This document shows, in pieces, positions 32,896 through 47,100 of a stretch of 64,000 nucleotides of DNA. The notes under the pieces were generated by a model. It was not told the origin of the DNA and searched no databases. It worked only from the letters and a program-made list of their open reading frames with translations. This DNA comes from Bimastos eiseni (taxonomy: Eukaryota; Annelida; Clitellata; Crassiclitellata; Lumbricidae), in contig OY365815.1 of the NCBI GenBank assembly GCA_959347315.1, positions 16,351,954 to 16,415,953 of the forward strand, read 5' to 3'. The first letter of the stretch is position 1. Each line of letters opens with the position of its first letter. Both the position numbers and the translations under genes were made by a program.

Positions 32896-33315
32896 TATAT
32901 ATATATATATATATCCAGGTCCTTAAATTATATATTATATTTACTAGTTTATTTTACAATTATAGGCCTATAATTACATTTATTATTCATTATCACCCAT
33001 GTTAGTTCCTGCATTTTGTCAGATTGCTTTTCTCAATTGGACAAAATAATAGGCAACTACTCAAACACAGCATGAAATAATTTAGCGCTGAATATTTGAG
33101 AGATGCAACCTTTGGCGTCACTGTGACGTCATGGCAACGGCATTCTTTTTTGTCATGTTTTAAACGTTGCCAAGGATTTGTATATCTATGAAGGATGTAA
33201 TTCAATTAACAATTAATGAATTAATAGCCAACAGACCAGTGTAGGCGTAGCGTTTGATAATATTCTAGTATCGGCTGCGTGAGTTTGCGTACGAAGTATT
33301 GCACTTTAACCAGCG
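32896..33315. other. Presumed 5' region of the receptor gene
   Basis: (TA)n at 32897-32915, then unique sequence. The 5' UTR of the downstream gene probably ends here. No promoter element could be supported. Confidence 0.4.
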
Positions 33316-33427
33316 ATGCTTTTAAGGGCATCCTTCAGCTGTTATTGTCAACTGTGGCCAGGAATTTCATCGGCTGTCTGGATTTTTATTGCTTTGGTGA
33401 TAACTCCCGCTGCGAAAGCGTCAGATG
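33316..33427 (+). CDS. Receptor exon 1: signal peptide
   Basis: ATG at 33316 begins MLLRASFSCYCQLW; the hydrophobic core AVWIFIALVI is followed by TPAAKASD with likely cleavage after AKA. 37 codons plus one base, donor GTAAGA. Confidence 0.8.
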
Positions 33428-35089
33428 GTAAGAATTTGATCGGATATCTGAGAAACAGTGAGATTGATGTACTGATCTCGTAACTGGTCAAAAATAAAAT
33501 AAACATCTCACGAGTATAGGGTTTCAGTCAGTGGTCAGCGGACTTGCGTTTAGAGGGTGTGCTAACTACGTAATAATGTACTTCATCTTTACATGATGCA
33601 TTCTATTATTTATATAGCACCACAATCAGAAACCATTCACTGTGATGTCGAAGTACTAAAATTATAACATGGTAATATTTAGGCTTAAATTACTCTATTT
33701 GATGCGGTTTTTCAGCCCGTATATATGACTACAATGTGTTGCCCAGAAATCTTTAGAAATTGATAAATCCAGAAAACTAGAAACTTGATCTGTACATAGT
33801 TGTAGGTTAAGTTGTACATCATAACGCGTGTTTTGTATCATAACGGGGCTCAGAGAGGGAAATTGACGAGCCATCAAACAATTATTTTAGCAGATGGTGA
33901 TGGATTTCAAAGAAGTCACACAGAATTGGAAATTTGCATTCAAAATCAGCGAGAAATGCTGTAGACATAAATATCCAGATTTGTCTTTGAAATTCAGATT
34001 CTAAATGTTTGCCTAAAATTTCACTATAAAAATCTATTGTAATTCGCGTTTCACGTTTTACTTTAACCAATCTTCATTTTGCTCTCGTTCTTTTTAGCGA
34101 AACAGATAGTTTCAGACAAGTTCGATTTATAGAGTGATTTGCAGAGATCAAGGCTAGGCTTTGCCGATCATACCCTCTGCAACTGCAAGTTTATGAAAAG
34201 GTGGAAGGAACTAAGTTCCATAATTTTGAAAACTATACTGCCAAAGTTTCATTATGAAACACTGTGCCTCCCATTTGACTTCCTTGAGAGCAATTGGGAG
34301 TAGCAGTTTCTTCATAAATGTTAAAATTATCAGTGACCATTGCATTATTTGTTTGTCCAAGGATATTATGTTCTCTGTAAGTTGCCAGGCCAGCGGTAAT
34401 GGCACTTGTGTGGGCGACAAAGTGTCTGGTTACATAGACAGTAGACACATGCCTACATACATAGGCATGCGAACTCACCAGCACCTCACCTCTTGTCATT
34501 TCACCACAGGTTTTCCACTCGAAACATTTCTTTTTACAAATCCCATACCTTCGTCGCTGTTTCAACTCCAAACAACATCCACCTTCTGGCTATTGACTTG
34601 ATGAATAACTTACTTTTGGTGCCCAATAAGTTTATGACATCTGCATTTAACTAAATGCAATAGAAATTGCTGAGTAAGAGTATCATTCAGGCTGGAACAT
34701 CTACATTAATACATGCTTATATATTTACCTATTAAAGCGTGATTGATTATGGCTTGTCATCTAACAGATATTTTCGAGTGCGACTTTGAGCTCGACCTGT
34801 GTGATGTGCAGCAAAATGGCAATGATTGGGACCGAAAGTCAGGAGCGACGTCGTCAATGGATGCCGGTCCGGAAGGTGGCTACAATCAGTCGAAATTCTA
34901 TTTGTTTCCGGATAATCTAAAGAAGCAACAAGTTTCCGAGTAAGGTTCATCTGGTGCATGCAAAATATTGGTGTTTAAAAACGCAATTTGAGGTTTGAAG
35001 CGGTGGGCATTGCGATATGTAGATTATATACATATGTACACAGCAGGACAGTACATACAGATTCTTATATTGAAGTTTAGGAGCCATGC

Positions 35090-35125
<36 letters not shown>

Positions 35126-38100
35126 GTATGTATGTATAAGTATATAAATATGTATATATATATATATATATAGTAGGCATCATGCTTTTACTTTTGTTGG
35201 CCCTATGGTATGGAATGGGCTCCCATTATCATTGGGTCTGATGCCTAGGGTTGACTCAGGTGTCTCTTATTGTGGCTTTATTACTGACCATAATAGCTGG
35301 GGTTAGGGGTGAGAAGCACTTCTGAGCAGTAACCTTAAAGGGCTGTTATATAAATCTATGTACATAGTGATTGAATGAATTATGTTAATACATTTGACTG
35401 TTTAGAAGTCGTTAGATTGGATATTGATTTTGATTTCAGATTCGCAACACCTGACCTCAGTTCATCAGGAGTTGTCTGCATTCAGTTTGCCTATACTACG
35501 CATGGCACCAAAATTGGCAAAATGATTCTGTATGCGCAGAGGGGCAGCCAGACGACAACCCGTAGAGAAATCTGGCGGAGTCCGGACGTCGACGTAAAGA
35601 ATTGGGTTTTGGAACGATTGCCTTACTCAGTGAAATCTGGTGAACGGGTTAGTCTTTACTCATTGCTCCCTGTTAATTACTCATATGTTGTTTCATAAGT
35701 CCAGGAGTCCTATGGCACCATTCTTCATATTAACATTATAGAACATAAGTGACATTTTTAAAGCGCAACTTCTGGAAGAACTCATCAATGGCAGTCATGA
35801 TTATGCAACGAAGTCCGACTATCAAATAAAACAGCACTTACGGAACAAGGAAGGCGACAGACTAATTAACTCACTTCTTATTTTGAAAGGAAGACTATTC
35901 CAGGATACATGACCAACAAAGGCAAACTTCTGTGATGGGTTCTATTCTATTCGGTTCTATTTACGGATTTATAAAGCGCCTCTCACAGTACAACCTAATC
36001 AGAGGCACTCCGAGAGAAAAGAAAATTCTTAAGAGAACGAGCAGAAACAGCTGTGCTTCCAGATCAGATTGCAGAACGAGTCACAGCAGGTAGGTTGTTC
36101 CGTAGCGAAGGGCCAACAGAGGCACAGGCACATTGCAGAGGTCATAGAAGGTCGTGACAGTTTAAAGAGCAGAGGGGACATCCAGTTGTGTGATAAGATC
36201 ACATAGAGCTTGACCCAACAACGCTTTGTATGTAAGAAACAAAATTTTCAACGGAATCCTATCAGTTAGGGGTTGTTGAATGAACTAACCTGTGGAAGGA
36301 CGAAGAATCAACAAAGTGGAAGGACAAAGTTCCAACAAAGTGGAAGGATGAAGAATCAACAAAATGGAAGGACAAAGAGTCAACATAGTGGAAGGATAAA
36401 GAATCATCAAAGTGGAAGGACAAAGAATCATCAAAGTGGAAGGATAAAGAATCAACAAAGTGGAAGGACGAAGAATCAACAAAGGGTAAGGACGAAGAAT
36501 CATCAAAGTGGAAGGACAAAGAATTAACAAAGTGGAAGGGCAAAGAATCAACAAAGTTTGCAGCAATGCTAAGCCAGAAATCAGATCGATATCATTCAAA
36601 AGGTTGACCCACTCAGTCTTGAGTGGTATATCTTGAGATTTAAATTGTGTAAGTGATTGAGCAGAACAAACAGATACAGAGAGAAAGTTCCAAAAACTAT
36701 GTCCAGCAATTGATTAAGCTCTTGCACCAAGAAAGGTTCTAGTGTTGGATGTGACCAGAGAGATAAACAACCTGGTTGAATACTGATAAATCTGCAGAAT
36801 GAGAACTAACTTTAATTATGAATGAATTTTGGTCGCATTTTGACTATTATCTCGCTAGCGTTTTTTGTGACATCTGCCTGGTTTTGATTGGATGAGTGAC
36901 AAATATGTTGACTTAGGAATACCACTTATGTAGCGATGATATGGTAGAATTGTGTATGATGTCAAACTTGAGAATTGTGTGGTGCGGTGGCTGATCGGTT
37001 AGAGCGGTCGGCCCGTAACACTCAGTGTGCGCTGAGAAAGCGGGTTCGACCCTTGTCCAAGGCGCCACTGTTTATGGACCTTGAGCAAGTCCTTCACGCA
37101 CAATTGCTCTTGCGCCGTCGAGGCGTGTGCAGTTCTGAGCAAAAAACGGAAGAAGGGCGATATTAAATTTCAGAATAAAACTTACAAGCAGCAATGGCAG
37201 TTTCAACAAGTGTGTTGCCCGGTTCAAGGAATTAAGTCATAACATTTTGTTTGTTTCTGTGGAGTTCTGAGAAGTGGAAATTAGTGTTTAATTGTTCTAA
37301 GGATGCTCAATAGCATAGTGGTTACTGGTTAGTGTTTTGAACTGTCAATTCAGAAACCAAGGTTCAAATCCCTAAAATGGCAGAAAATTGGTTCAAGATT
37401 CTGCCTCACCTGCCCCTAACCAACTCAACTGTGATGAATACATTGACCATACACTGTTAGTGGTTAGATGAAACAGTGAGGAAGGGCACTGGCCACCTGC
37501 CCTCATATGCAGAGGCCAAAAAATAAGTCGAAGTCACTGACACTTTATGCCCATGGCTACTGCAGGGATAGCATCAGGGACTGCATTTCTCTTCTTCTTA
37601 TTGGCTGCTGCCCAGGAATTGATTCTCCTCATGGGCAATGGACAACAGCTGCACAGATGAATGTAGAATTTGATATCAGCATAGATGTGATATCCCAGTG
37701 ACAGATTGTTGAGCAGTGTTGCATGTGATAAACAAATGTATTCCAGACATAAATGTTTTGTTTACTTTTCTATCTTCAAAATGATTGATGAAAGGTCCGT
37801 AAATCCGAATCTGAGTCATACAGATGTGCATTATTCTTATTGACCAAACTAGTGCTATCTAATTTAATTCATCCTAATTTTAATCCAAGCTTTTATAGCC
37901 TAATGCAGTGTTGACTTGCCAGTTGGATAACCTGATCTCTAAATGAAGATTCAATCATTCCTTGAGCAGATTATTTGGCAAGCGATTTCCGGTGGAACTG
38001 GGGAAGAACTGGCCGTTGACTCAATTCTGATTGCCAGTGGAGCTTGCGACGAAGGTTTGTAGGTTTGTAACTGTATCTATTGTAATGATTAAGCCTTGCC

Positions 38101-41100
38101 ATCCTGCTATCGTATCACTAATTAATCACTAGTCATTTATTGTCTTTTATCTTGAAATTATTTTCTTTTGCTGCTATTATCTTGCTACTATGTTACTGTT
38201 AAGCCATTAGATCTGCAATGATAATGTTAATTAACATCATTTATAAGATTATAATAAATGTTGAAAGCACTATCCACGAGCATTCCTCACTTATTTGGGA
38301 TTCTCCAAAGAAACTGTAGGAAGCATTAGATCCATTTGCTGATAAACAAGAGGGCATAAACAAATGATGAGACTGGAATAGAATGCTTACTAGTACAGCA
38401 CATTACATTTCTGTGTCTACAGGTGTCACTTGCAACTGTTATGATTGATTACTTTGTCCATTACATTGCCTTACTCCTTCGTCCTGATCACTTTACGTTG
38501 GCATTTTTTGCTACTGTAACTAAACGTTTCATTGCCATTTGATTATGTTATTGCTTTTTTGCTATTGTGTTACTGTGGCAGTTCAATGCTTGCATTTACA
38601 GCTTGTAAAAACATTTACATTTACAGCTTGTAAAGACACACAGTGGAAGATTGAGAAACAAGTTGTTTCACCAGGTGGAATATTTCTTGCCAATTTAAAC
38701 ACGGCTGACCTGTGCAAGGATCATTGCATACTGTCACCTCACTGCCTTGCTGTTGACCTGCTGAATGAGGGATCACGTGTCCTTTGCTACCAACACATCA
38801 AGACGTTCAGCTTGCGAGAGGTCATCAGCATCCCGGGCGCATCACAGAACACTATCATCACCAGATGTGAAACACCTGGTAAGTTTGATCTTTTGTTTTT
38901 AGTCAGTTATTGGTCCTGTGCTCATTGATAGTGTAGGGGTCAGCATGGCGAATAGTTCATCCAGAGGTTGGGAGGTCTAAATCTGGCCAGGCTGAGAGAT
39001 ATTGTGAGAGTTCTGTTCTGATTATACTTGTAGAATACTCTTGAGCACTGTAAAATGAGAATGTCAAGCATATAGGTTTGTGTGGAATGGTGACTGATCG
39101 GTTAGAGCGGTCAGCCCGTAACACTCGGTGTGGGCTGAGTGAGCGGGTTCGACCCTCGTCCGAGGCGTCAGCCACTGTGTAGGGATCTTGAGCAAGTCCT
39201 TCGCGCACAATTGCTCTGCAGTACAACTGCAATTGCACCGTCAAGTGGTGTGCACTTCTGAGCAAAAGATGTTGGAAGAAAGGCGATATTAAATTTCAGA
39301 ATAAATAAAAATATATATGGTTTTAAAATAATTTAGCTGAATTTTCAATTCTATGAATGTTTCAGATGTGGAAGCTGATGTAGCCCCTAGTACAGTTTCA
39401 GGTAAGATCACTATTATTATTATTATTATTAATAATTATTAATATTATTATTATTATTGTTATTATTATTATTATTATTAAACGGATGATTTCTAAAGCA
39501 GCCATGCCGCTACAAGGGCACTTTAATATGCAACTATGTTTAGTCATTAGATAAAAATTTAATGTAATATAAAGATGGGAATTTTATAGTAGCAGAGTAA
39601 TTTACCAAGTCATAAAACAGTTATATCTTGACTTTCAAAGGGAAGCTATTGACTGATAATTAGGGCATGGTTATTGACTTAAGATGCATTTAAGAAAGAA
39701 CAAAATGTTGTGTATTGGTAAAGAGTGGAGCTTCTGCGACCGGAAGTTCGGCCTAATACGCACAGAAGAATTACTTCTGCGGCCGAAAGTTTTTTTTGTA
39801 TGTCTGAAAACAATACCCACCCAGGCCCTAAATGACCCTCATGATGCCTGGAATTTGAGGTGTTTTTAACAGTGCGCATGCGCCAATGATAGCGCATGCG
39901 CAGAGGCATTCACGCACTAAATTGTGTATGGGTTTGGCCATAGAAGTAAAATTTTCGTTTGTATTTGGGCCGAAGTTTCGGCCACAGAAGATTTATCCAT
40001 TGGCAAAACTCTGCCTTTGCTTATGCTCTGGCAGTGCTAGTCGAAAGCCTGGAGAACAGAGGAGTGCAATGCTAAACTTTGTCAGGACACAGTGTCGTTA
40101 AGCAGCAACTTACTAACTAACTGTGCATTGGTTAACACTAACACTAGTGTTAAACACTAACAGAGGAGAAATTAGACCTGAAGTAATCAAATCAAATCAC
40201 AAGTGATTATTTTCTCTGGCAACTGCTTTTGAAACACTTCTATATAACTTTCATAAGAATGTCGAGATTCCATTTTGAAAACTCTGAGGCAAAGATCTTA
40301 CCTCTAGTCCCGTTTTGACCCTATAGATGTGCCATAGTGTTTGGTGTCATGATAGAAATTAGAAGCTTGAAGAAGGTCATAAAAAATTTGGCATTAGCTA
40401 TGGCTGGCCATAAAACATGTGAGTGATATCTTGGAAAAACAAGTGTTCAAGCAAAACTGTTATGTACAGAAAGTTAAAATCGTTTGGTTGGACCCCACTT
40501 TCTCTAGACCATACAGACAGATGCTCTTGGATTGATTTGTACAACGTACATTCTTAGTAACTTACATTCATAGTAACATACATTCATAGTAACGTACATT
40601 CATAGTAACGTACATTCATGGTAACGTACATTCATAGTAACGTACATTCATAATAACATACATTCATAGTAACGTACATTCATAGTAACGTACATTCATA
40701 GTAACGTACATTCATGGTAACATACATTCATGGTAACGTACATTCGTGGTAACGTACATTCGTGGTAACGTACATTCGTGGTAACGTACATTCGTGGTAA
40801 CGTACATTCGTGGTAACGTACATTCGTGGTAACGTACATTCGTGGTAACGTACATTCGTGGTAACGTACATTCGTGGTAACGTACATTCATAGTGGTGAT
40901 TTGTAGAAGTTGCTGACTCATCTGGTGACTCTCTTGCTTTATATGGGCAATGTTTACTAACAGAGAAAATGTTCTGTAGACTACTTATATAGCATTGTGA
41001 AGACTAACATGGAGATCACTGTTGACTATTGCTATAAAATGACCTTTATAGTTAGCTTTTAATCTAAATCTTACCTTACCCTCCATTACCTTACTTAGTG

Positions 41101-44100
41101 TTGTGTTAACAGGGTGTCGCCCAGTATGGACAAGAAGAAGCTTTTTCTACAGTTTGGGTGGTGTGGTTTACCCAGACATCCATTCGGCATTAGAGTGTCG
41201 AGATGCATGCTTACAGGAACGTTCTTGCCTCGCAGTTGATGTTCAGTGGGCTAGCAATGTGTTGGATGAATCTCTTGTCTGTCGACTCCACTCTGATCGC
41301 ACGAAGCTGTCCATGCCTTTGCTCATGGCCAACACGGAACAATGGGAGATCGTCGACAGATGTACCATGGTTGGTGTCGAGAAATCAAGTAAGTTTATCT
41401 ACTTTATTGTTGATTGTTTTGTTATTTTGTTATTTTTTAAAGTTCAGGTTCTAATTTAATTCAAGAAAGGCAAGTTATCTTTAAGTTTATTTGTGTTTTG
41501 CACTTATGATGTACACAGATTCAGTGCATTGCAATTTGGGGTGAGAGACAAATGTCACTTGCCTAGAGTTACTAAATGGCGTCTGCTGCATTGGCTAAAA
41601 TCGTTAGAGACCTGCAAGCAACCAAACAGACCGATGTGCACAAAGTTTAATACCCTACAATAATTATTTTGCAATTTTATTGATTCAATTGTTACACAGT
41701 TATAGGATTTTATTCCAAGATTGTTTTATGATGTTCCCACCCGTGTGACCATCTGTGTTTATTGTTCTCAGTGTGCCAGAAGTTATCCAGCAATTTATTT
41801 AGAGCATCTATATTTCGTCTTAATCTATAATCATTGTGGACATTCTTTGCAGTTTAAAAATATGTTATGAAGAGTCATCTTTCTTGAGTCATGTTTCTGG
41901 CATATTTAGAGCATGTATGTTTCACCTTAATCTATTTTTTTCCTGGCACCGGAAAGAAATGAGAGGATTGGCTATTGCGGACTTGATTTGGTATGGCGCC
42001 GGTGAATAAGCTGGTCTCCCTGACATGGCTTTTTCAAAGATTTACAATGCATTACATTACATATTTGCTTTATAGGAGGTTTTACGAACAAGCCCTTAGA
42101 GAAAAACGGTAAGCTGAAGAAACTATCCATTTATAAGAAGACTCCTATGTAGAGATTGCCTTCTTCATTTATTCATTTATTCATCAATTGATTAATTAAT
42201 TTGCTCATATAATGATGCTACCATGTGGAGATTGCCTTCTTCATTTATTCATCCTTTGATTAATTCATTCGCTCATTCATTCAATCTATACAATGACTAA
42301 TAAACACCCATTCAACATATCTATTCAGAGGCATTTCAGAGGCTGAGCACTTGCGGCTCAGGCTAGCAGATGACACATTTGCTTATTTTTTCTTAACTTA
42401 CTACCCATGATATTGTTTTCAAAGGATGTCTGGTGCAGTGGGAAGAGAGGCAGAACACCCATTATGTCAGTGGATCGTACTTCACCGCTCCAAGCAACGG
42501 CATCCTGATGCCACGCACTTGTCTCGCAGAATGTCTCGCTAACCCGAAATGCGTCGCAGTTGACATCAACTTTGGCCGGAATCCGATGGAGTGTTGGCTG
42601 TTCACGTCCATTACCAATCGATCCAAGTCCTACAGCACTGCCAACATCCGACATTACTATCTCACCAAGGGATGTGTCTCCGAGAAAGTTGTATCGCGTA
42701 AGTTGCCTCGTAATGCGTTACAATAAATTTGATCCAATGTGACTGCTTGTTATAATTTTAAACGGGAAGTTATGTACCACTTAGTCGAGGAAGTGATTAT
42801 GAGTTAATCAAGTAGGTGTATTCTATGGTGCCTCTAGTATATGGCAAGCCATCCATTGTGCTTTTTGACTTCCTTATTCCCTGACCTAGTCTGATTTTGA
42901 CCAAGTCTCTCCAGCAGATTGCTGTCAATGTTCCCTCTTATTTTTTGGAGATGCGTGCGTAAGAAATTTTTCATGTGCAATATTTTATAAATGGTTCTCA
43001 GTTTTGTGCGCAGTTTCAAATGCGATGATAGTTAAATTCAGACGATATCTGAAAGTCTATGGTGACAAGTTCTGACAACCTAAGAAAACTCTTGTCTAAT
43101 GATAAATAAGGGGACATACCAGTCAAGGTACCAAAGTTTCTGGAGTGAATTAGGCCACAGACGGCCAGGAGACTCAATTTACGTATTTTCCTAAAAAGAA
43201 ATAGTGGCTCGTTATTTTTGTAAAAACATTTGTGTGTGCATGCTAAAATCTTGTGTGTGCTGACTGCATGGCTCATGTGCGTGCGCACATGAGCACAACT
43301 TAGAGGGAACACTGATTATAGTCTGACACTAGTTTCACATGAAGTGACTATTAATTGAATGATTGTTGTTGTTGAATTGATAGCACATATGTCATTGAAG
43401 TAGATGCACTAACCCTGTGTCCATGACTTTGAAAGGGCCTAAGAAAATAAATGTGTCTTTGACATTGGAGCTTTATTTTGTAGTGAAACTATGTGCATAA
43501 TTTGTGTGATTGATGGGTACATTGTCCTCAAGTACAGCATTGTTGAGTCTGGTTAGATCTATGGATTGCTATTCAGTTGTCCATCATTTTGTACCTGGTA
43601 AATAAATGCCACTTCCTATGGACAGGTTTACAAAGGTGTCTGTACATTGTGAGATTGTGATTGTGATCATGCACTTTAGGGAATTTGCAACATTCTGTTT
43701 GTGTTTATTTTGGACGCCTGTTTGGTAGATGCTAGACAGTTGATCTGTTTGTTTTTACTTCTGCAGGTCAAGAAGAGGAGGATAGAACAGGATGTAAGTC
43801 TTGCTGTGTTTGGATCTGTGTTTGTCTGCCTGGTTGTCTGTTTCATTCTTGCTGGTCTTTCTCTCTACTGCTTGCATTTATGTCTGCCTGCCTCATTTGT
43901 TGTGATATGGCAATGGTGTAGATGTGCATGGCAATAAATCTGTTATCTTCTTCTTTTGGTTCTCTCTCCTTCTATGCCTATCCGTGTGATGTCGTACGTC
44001 CAATGTTGCCATTCTTGACCTTTTGTGGCTGTTGCCTTCAATTTGCTGTAAGCCTCTTTCATCATATTACATCATTCTCGGTCTCCTTCTTGTCTTTCTC

Positions 44101-47100
44101 CCCTCCATTCTTCCCTCAATTATAGTTCCTGGGAGAGAATCTTTCCCCAATGGCCAAACCATTTACTCTGTTGGCTTCTTCCTATCATGGATCTTTTGTT
44201 GTCCACCATTTGTGGTTTCTCTTCATCTGTGTTGTGTTCCATCCAGCTGACTATCTCCATCCTTTTCCATATCCACATCTTGACGACCTCCAATCCTTGA
44301 TGTCTGCCTTCCTGAATGTCCATGTTTCTGATTCATTTAGCTCCACATTGCATATCATAGACTTTATTATTTGTTTCTTCAGATTCTTACTTAGCTTACC
44401 TCTCATTATTTTTTTTCTTTTATAGAAGGCATCTTTTCCCCCCACAGCTCTTCTTCTCTGTATTTCTACATGACACTTTGCATCATTTGGGATCATACTT
44501 TCTAAGTAACAGAATTTTCCAACTTGTTTCGGTTCCTTTTCATCCTTATAGTGATATTTATTGTTCTTTCCTTTCCTTTGTTTCTTCTCATCATCTTTAA
44601 ATCTGTTACAGTCTAATATGTTTTAAGAGGAATAGTTGATCATTAAATAATGTGTTATATTGTATTGTAAGTGAGCAATTAAGATCCCTCTGTGTTGTTT
44701 GACCGGCATCGTATACTGATTGACGTTTTGTGTTTTTAAATTGAATCGTGTTCAGTTGACAAGGGAGAAGATGAAGGCTCAGGTGATGTTGTGCAAGATC
44801 AAGGTATTGTATTCTGCACGCATGCAGGATTCTGCTGTGGACCTTTTATTTAGTGCCTTTTCATGAAGTCGTGGTCTTTTTCCATCACTTCTCATCTTTC
44901 ATTCGACTCGTTCTGTGTTTTTCCCAAATGGCCAGTCTAATCTAATCTAATCTAGTCTAGTCTAATCTAATCTGATAACTTCTGTAGCACCAGTGTCTTT
45001 AATTTTGAAGTGGAAAGACGTAGCTGTTCAATTAGATGAGAAAGTACTAAATTGTAAACAATGGATGTTTTAAAAGTCATAGTGGTCTGAAGATTTGAGG
45101 AAGGAAGGCAGAGATACCTGGATATTCAGTGAATACTTGATGTTGGTTGTTTCACAATGATTCAAGAAGAGAACTAATTTAAGATAAACGCTGATCAATG
45201 ATGGACATCATTTCACCATTAGCTTTGTTTTAAGATAAGCATGAATTCAGAATGAGCATTGATTCAGTAAAGGTCACAGTAGCTGAATGGATAGAGTCAT
45301 GTCTTCACTCACAATAGGGGACTCCACTTCTGAACTTGGAAGAAGGGCAGTGTCATATGCAGTTGAATTGTTTATCGTTTTGTATTAACGACATGCATAC
45401 ATTCAGGATGTGCATTTTGGCTTAGGTGAAACTTTGATACTTGAGAATTGTTTTGATTAAAGGTTAAATACATAATTATTATTATTATATTATTTAAGTA
45501 TTTAGGATTTCTTTAAAGAGTTTTTGCATTTCAGTTGGACATCTATGTCTGTTATGTTTGTTCCGTCTTCGTTTTGACACCGAGTGATAATATTCTTCAT
45601 GGTTTCTAAAATATTTTATATCCACATTGCTAATGTTTCAATAAAATTTAACCACTTCAAATACTGAAGCAATCATCCTGAAAATTAACTCTAAATGGTA
45701 TCCTTTAAATCTATAAATTTATTGCTATTATTATTAGTGTTGTTATCATTTCTATTGTCATCCTTTTGCAGTTTGTTGCCATTAGACTAGAATATTGCTT
45801 TAGTTTAAGTAAGAAATGTTAGTAGACCTACTTATCTATAAGGACTTACTTAGCACCAGTTTTTAATGGAGTTTAAATGTTGATGTAAGCTGTTACATTA
45901 CTTAGATTTACATTTTCAAAGAATAGCCTGTGTAATGATTTTTGACATTTCTGTTTTCTCTGTTGTCGCATTTTAGATATGCCGGTGCTTTTGAAACCTG
46001 TAGGTGAACTTGAAACAAATTGTTACAGATCGGTTTGGTCGTGTGCCACCGATCGATGTCTTATTTCTTTATGGGGGCTAGCCTGCTGGACTGTGTAGGG
46101 AGCTTTTGATACCAGTCAGAACAGAATGATGTTTTAATGTTTCTGTTCCACTAGCTTGGTTCCACTTTGGTCACACTATGACATATTGAGCCTCTGTCAC
46201 CAAGCAGCACTTATAATTTGGTACCAGGATATGTTGGTGAGAAAATAACAGATAATAGACAATAATACCTGCAATGCACTGACTATCCTGCAACCACCCT
46301 TGTTGGTATCAGAATCGCTTTCTACCTTAGCATCATATTGATTATTAATTATTTGATGGTTATGGACCTGAATTGATGAATAAGTTGGTCTCACTGATGC
46401 TGTTGTGTGGTGCTGAGAGATTTAGGAGATATATTATGTTACATTGGACTTTAAAGTAGGAACTGTTCATGATTACGATCCTTCTGCTTGTTATTGATTA
46501 GTTTGCAGTGCACTCAATTGGGAGAGGCTGCCCGACTTTTATTCCCTGGGTGGTACGAAGTTGACGGTCAAAACTCTGGAGCTGTGCCTCGATAGCTGCG
46601 TCAACGATGTCAAGTGCCAAGGCATCGATTACCACCAACAGGACGGTTGCATTATGCATCGAGATGCGGCTGACTTCTATTATGTCTTGTCTAGTCCAGG
46701 ATGGATTCAATATCAACTGATCGGTGACTGTGCGAAACTTCCTTCAAAAGGTAGAATTCATCTATAGCCCTTATTAAATAATTATGTAAGGATATTCTTT
46801 ATTGTGCCAACCGTATATCTGCATTGTGGTGTGCTTATGTTTATGCAGAGTAGGCCTGTGTGAGACTGTGAGAACTGACAGGACGTGTGCACGTTTGAGC
46901 CTTGTTCTATGAACCTTCTTCAAAACTAGGATTCTGAAGAATTCAAACACTTGTTTCTATAGAGGCCTGTGAATAATTGTGTTTTGGTATTTATGTGTGT
47001 ATTTACATATGTATGTGTGTACCGGGTCCTCTACATATCCAATGTATGTATGTATGTTTTTGAACATTTACATATTGCCTTTTTGCTACTCTTTGCTTCT

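Noticed and set aside
34233..34601. Overlapping frames on both strands before the MAM exon
   Set aside because: Mutually overlapping, no domain, and inside the intron between signal peptide and MAM exons.
36273..36527. Repeat protein with GRTKNQQS units
   Set aside because: 24-bp tandem repeat open on both strands; lies between MAM exons on the same strand.
36978..37060. tRNA gene
   Set aside because: Pol III boxes are present but there is no proper acceptor stem, and the same body and tail recur at 39077 and 60112, so it is a SINE.
40540..40892. CRISPR-like array
   Set aside because: Units are 16 bp in direct tandem with no spacers, in an animal intron; a satellite.
41940..42060. Possible repeat shared with 46360-46440 (GAATAAGCTGGTCTC-like)
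   Set aside because: Only a short match was visible by eye; not enough to define a family.
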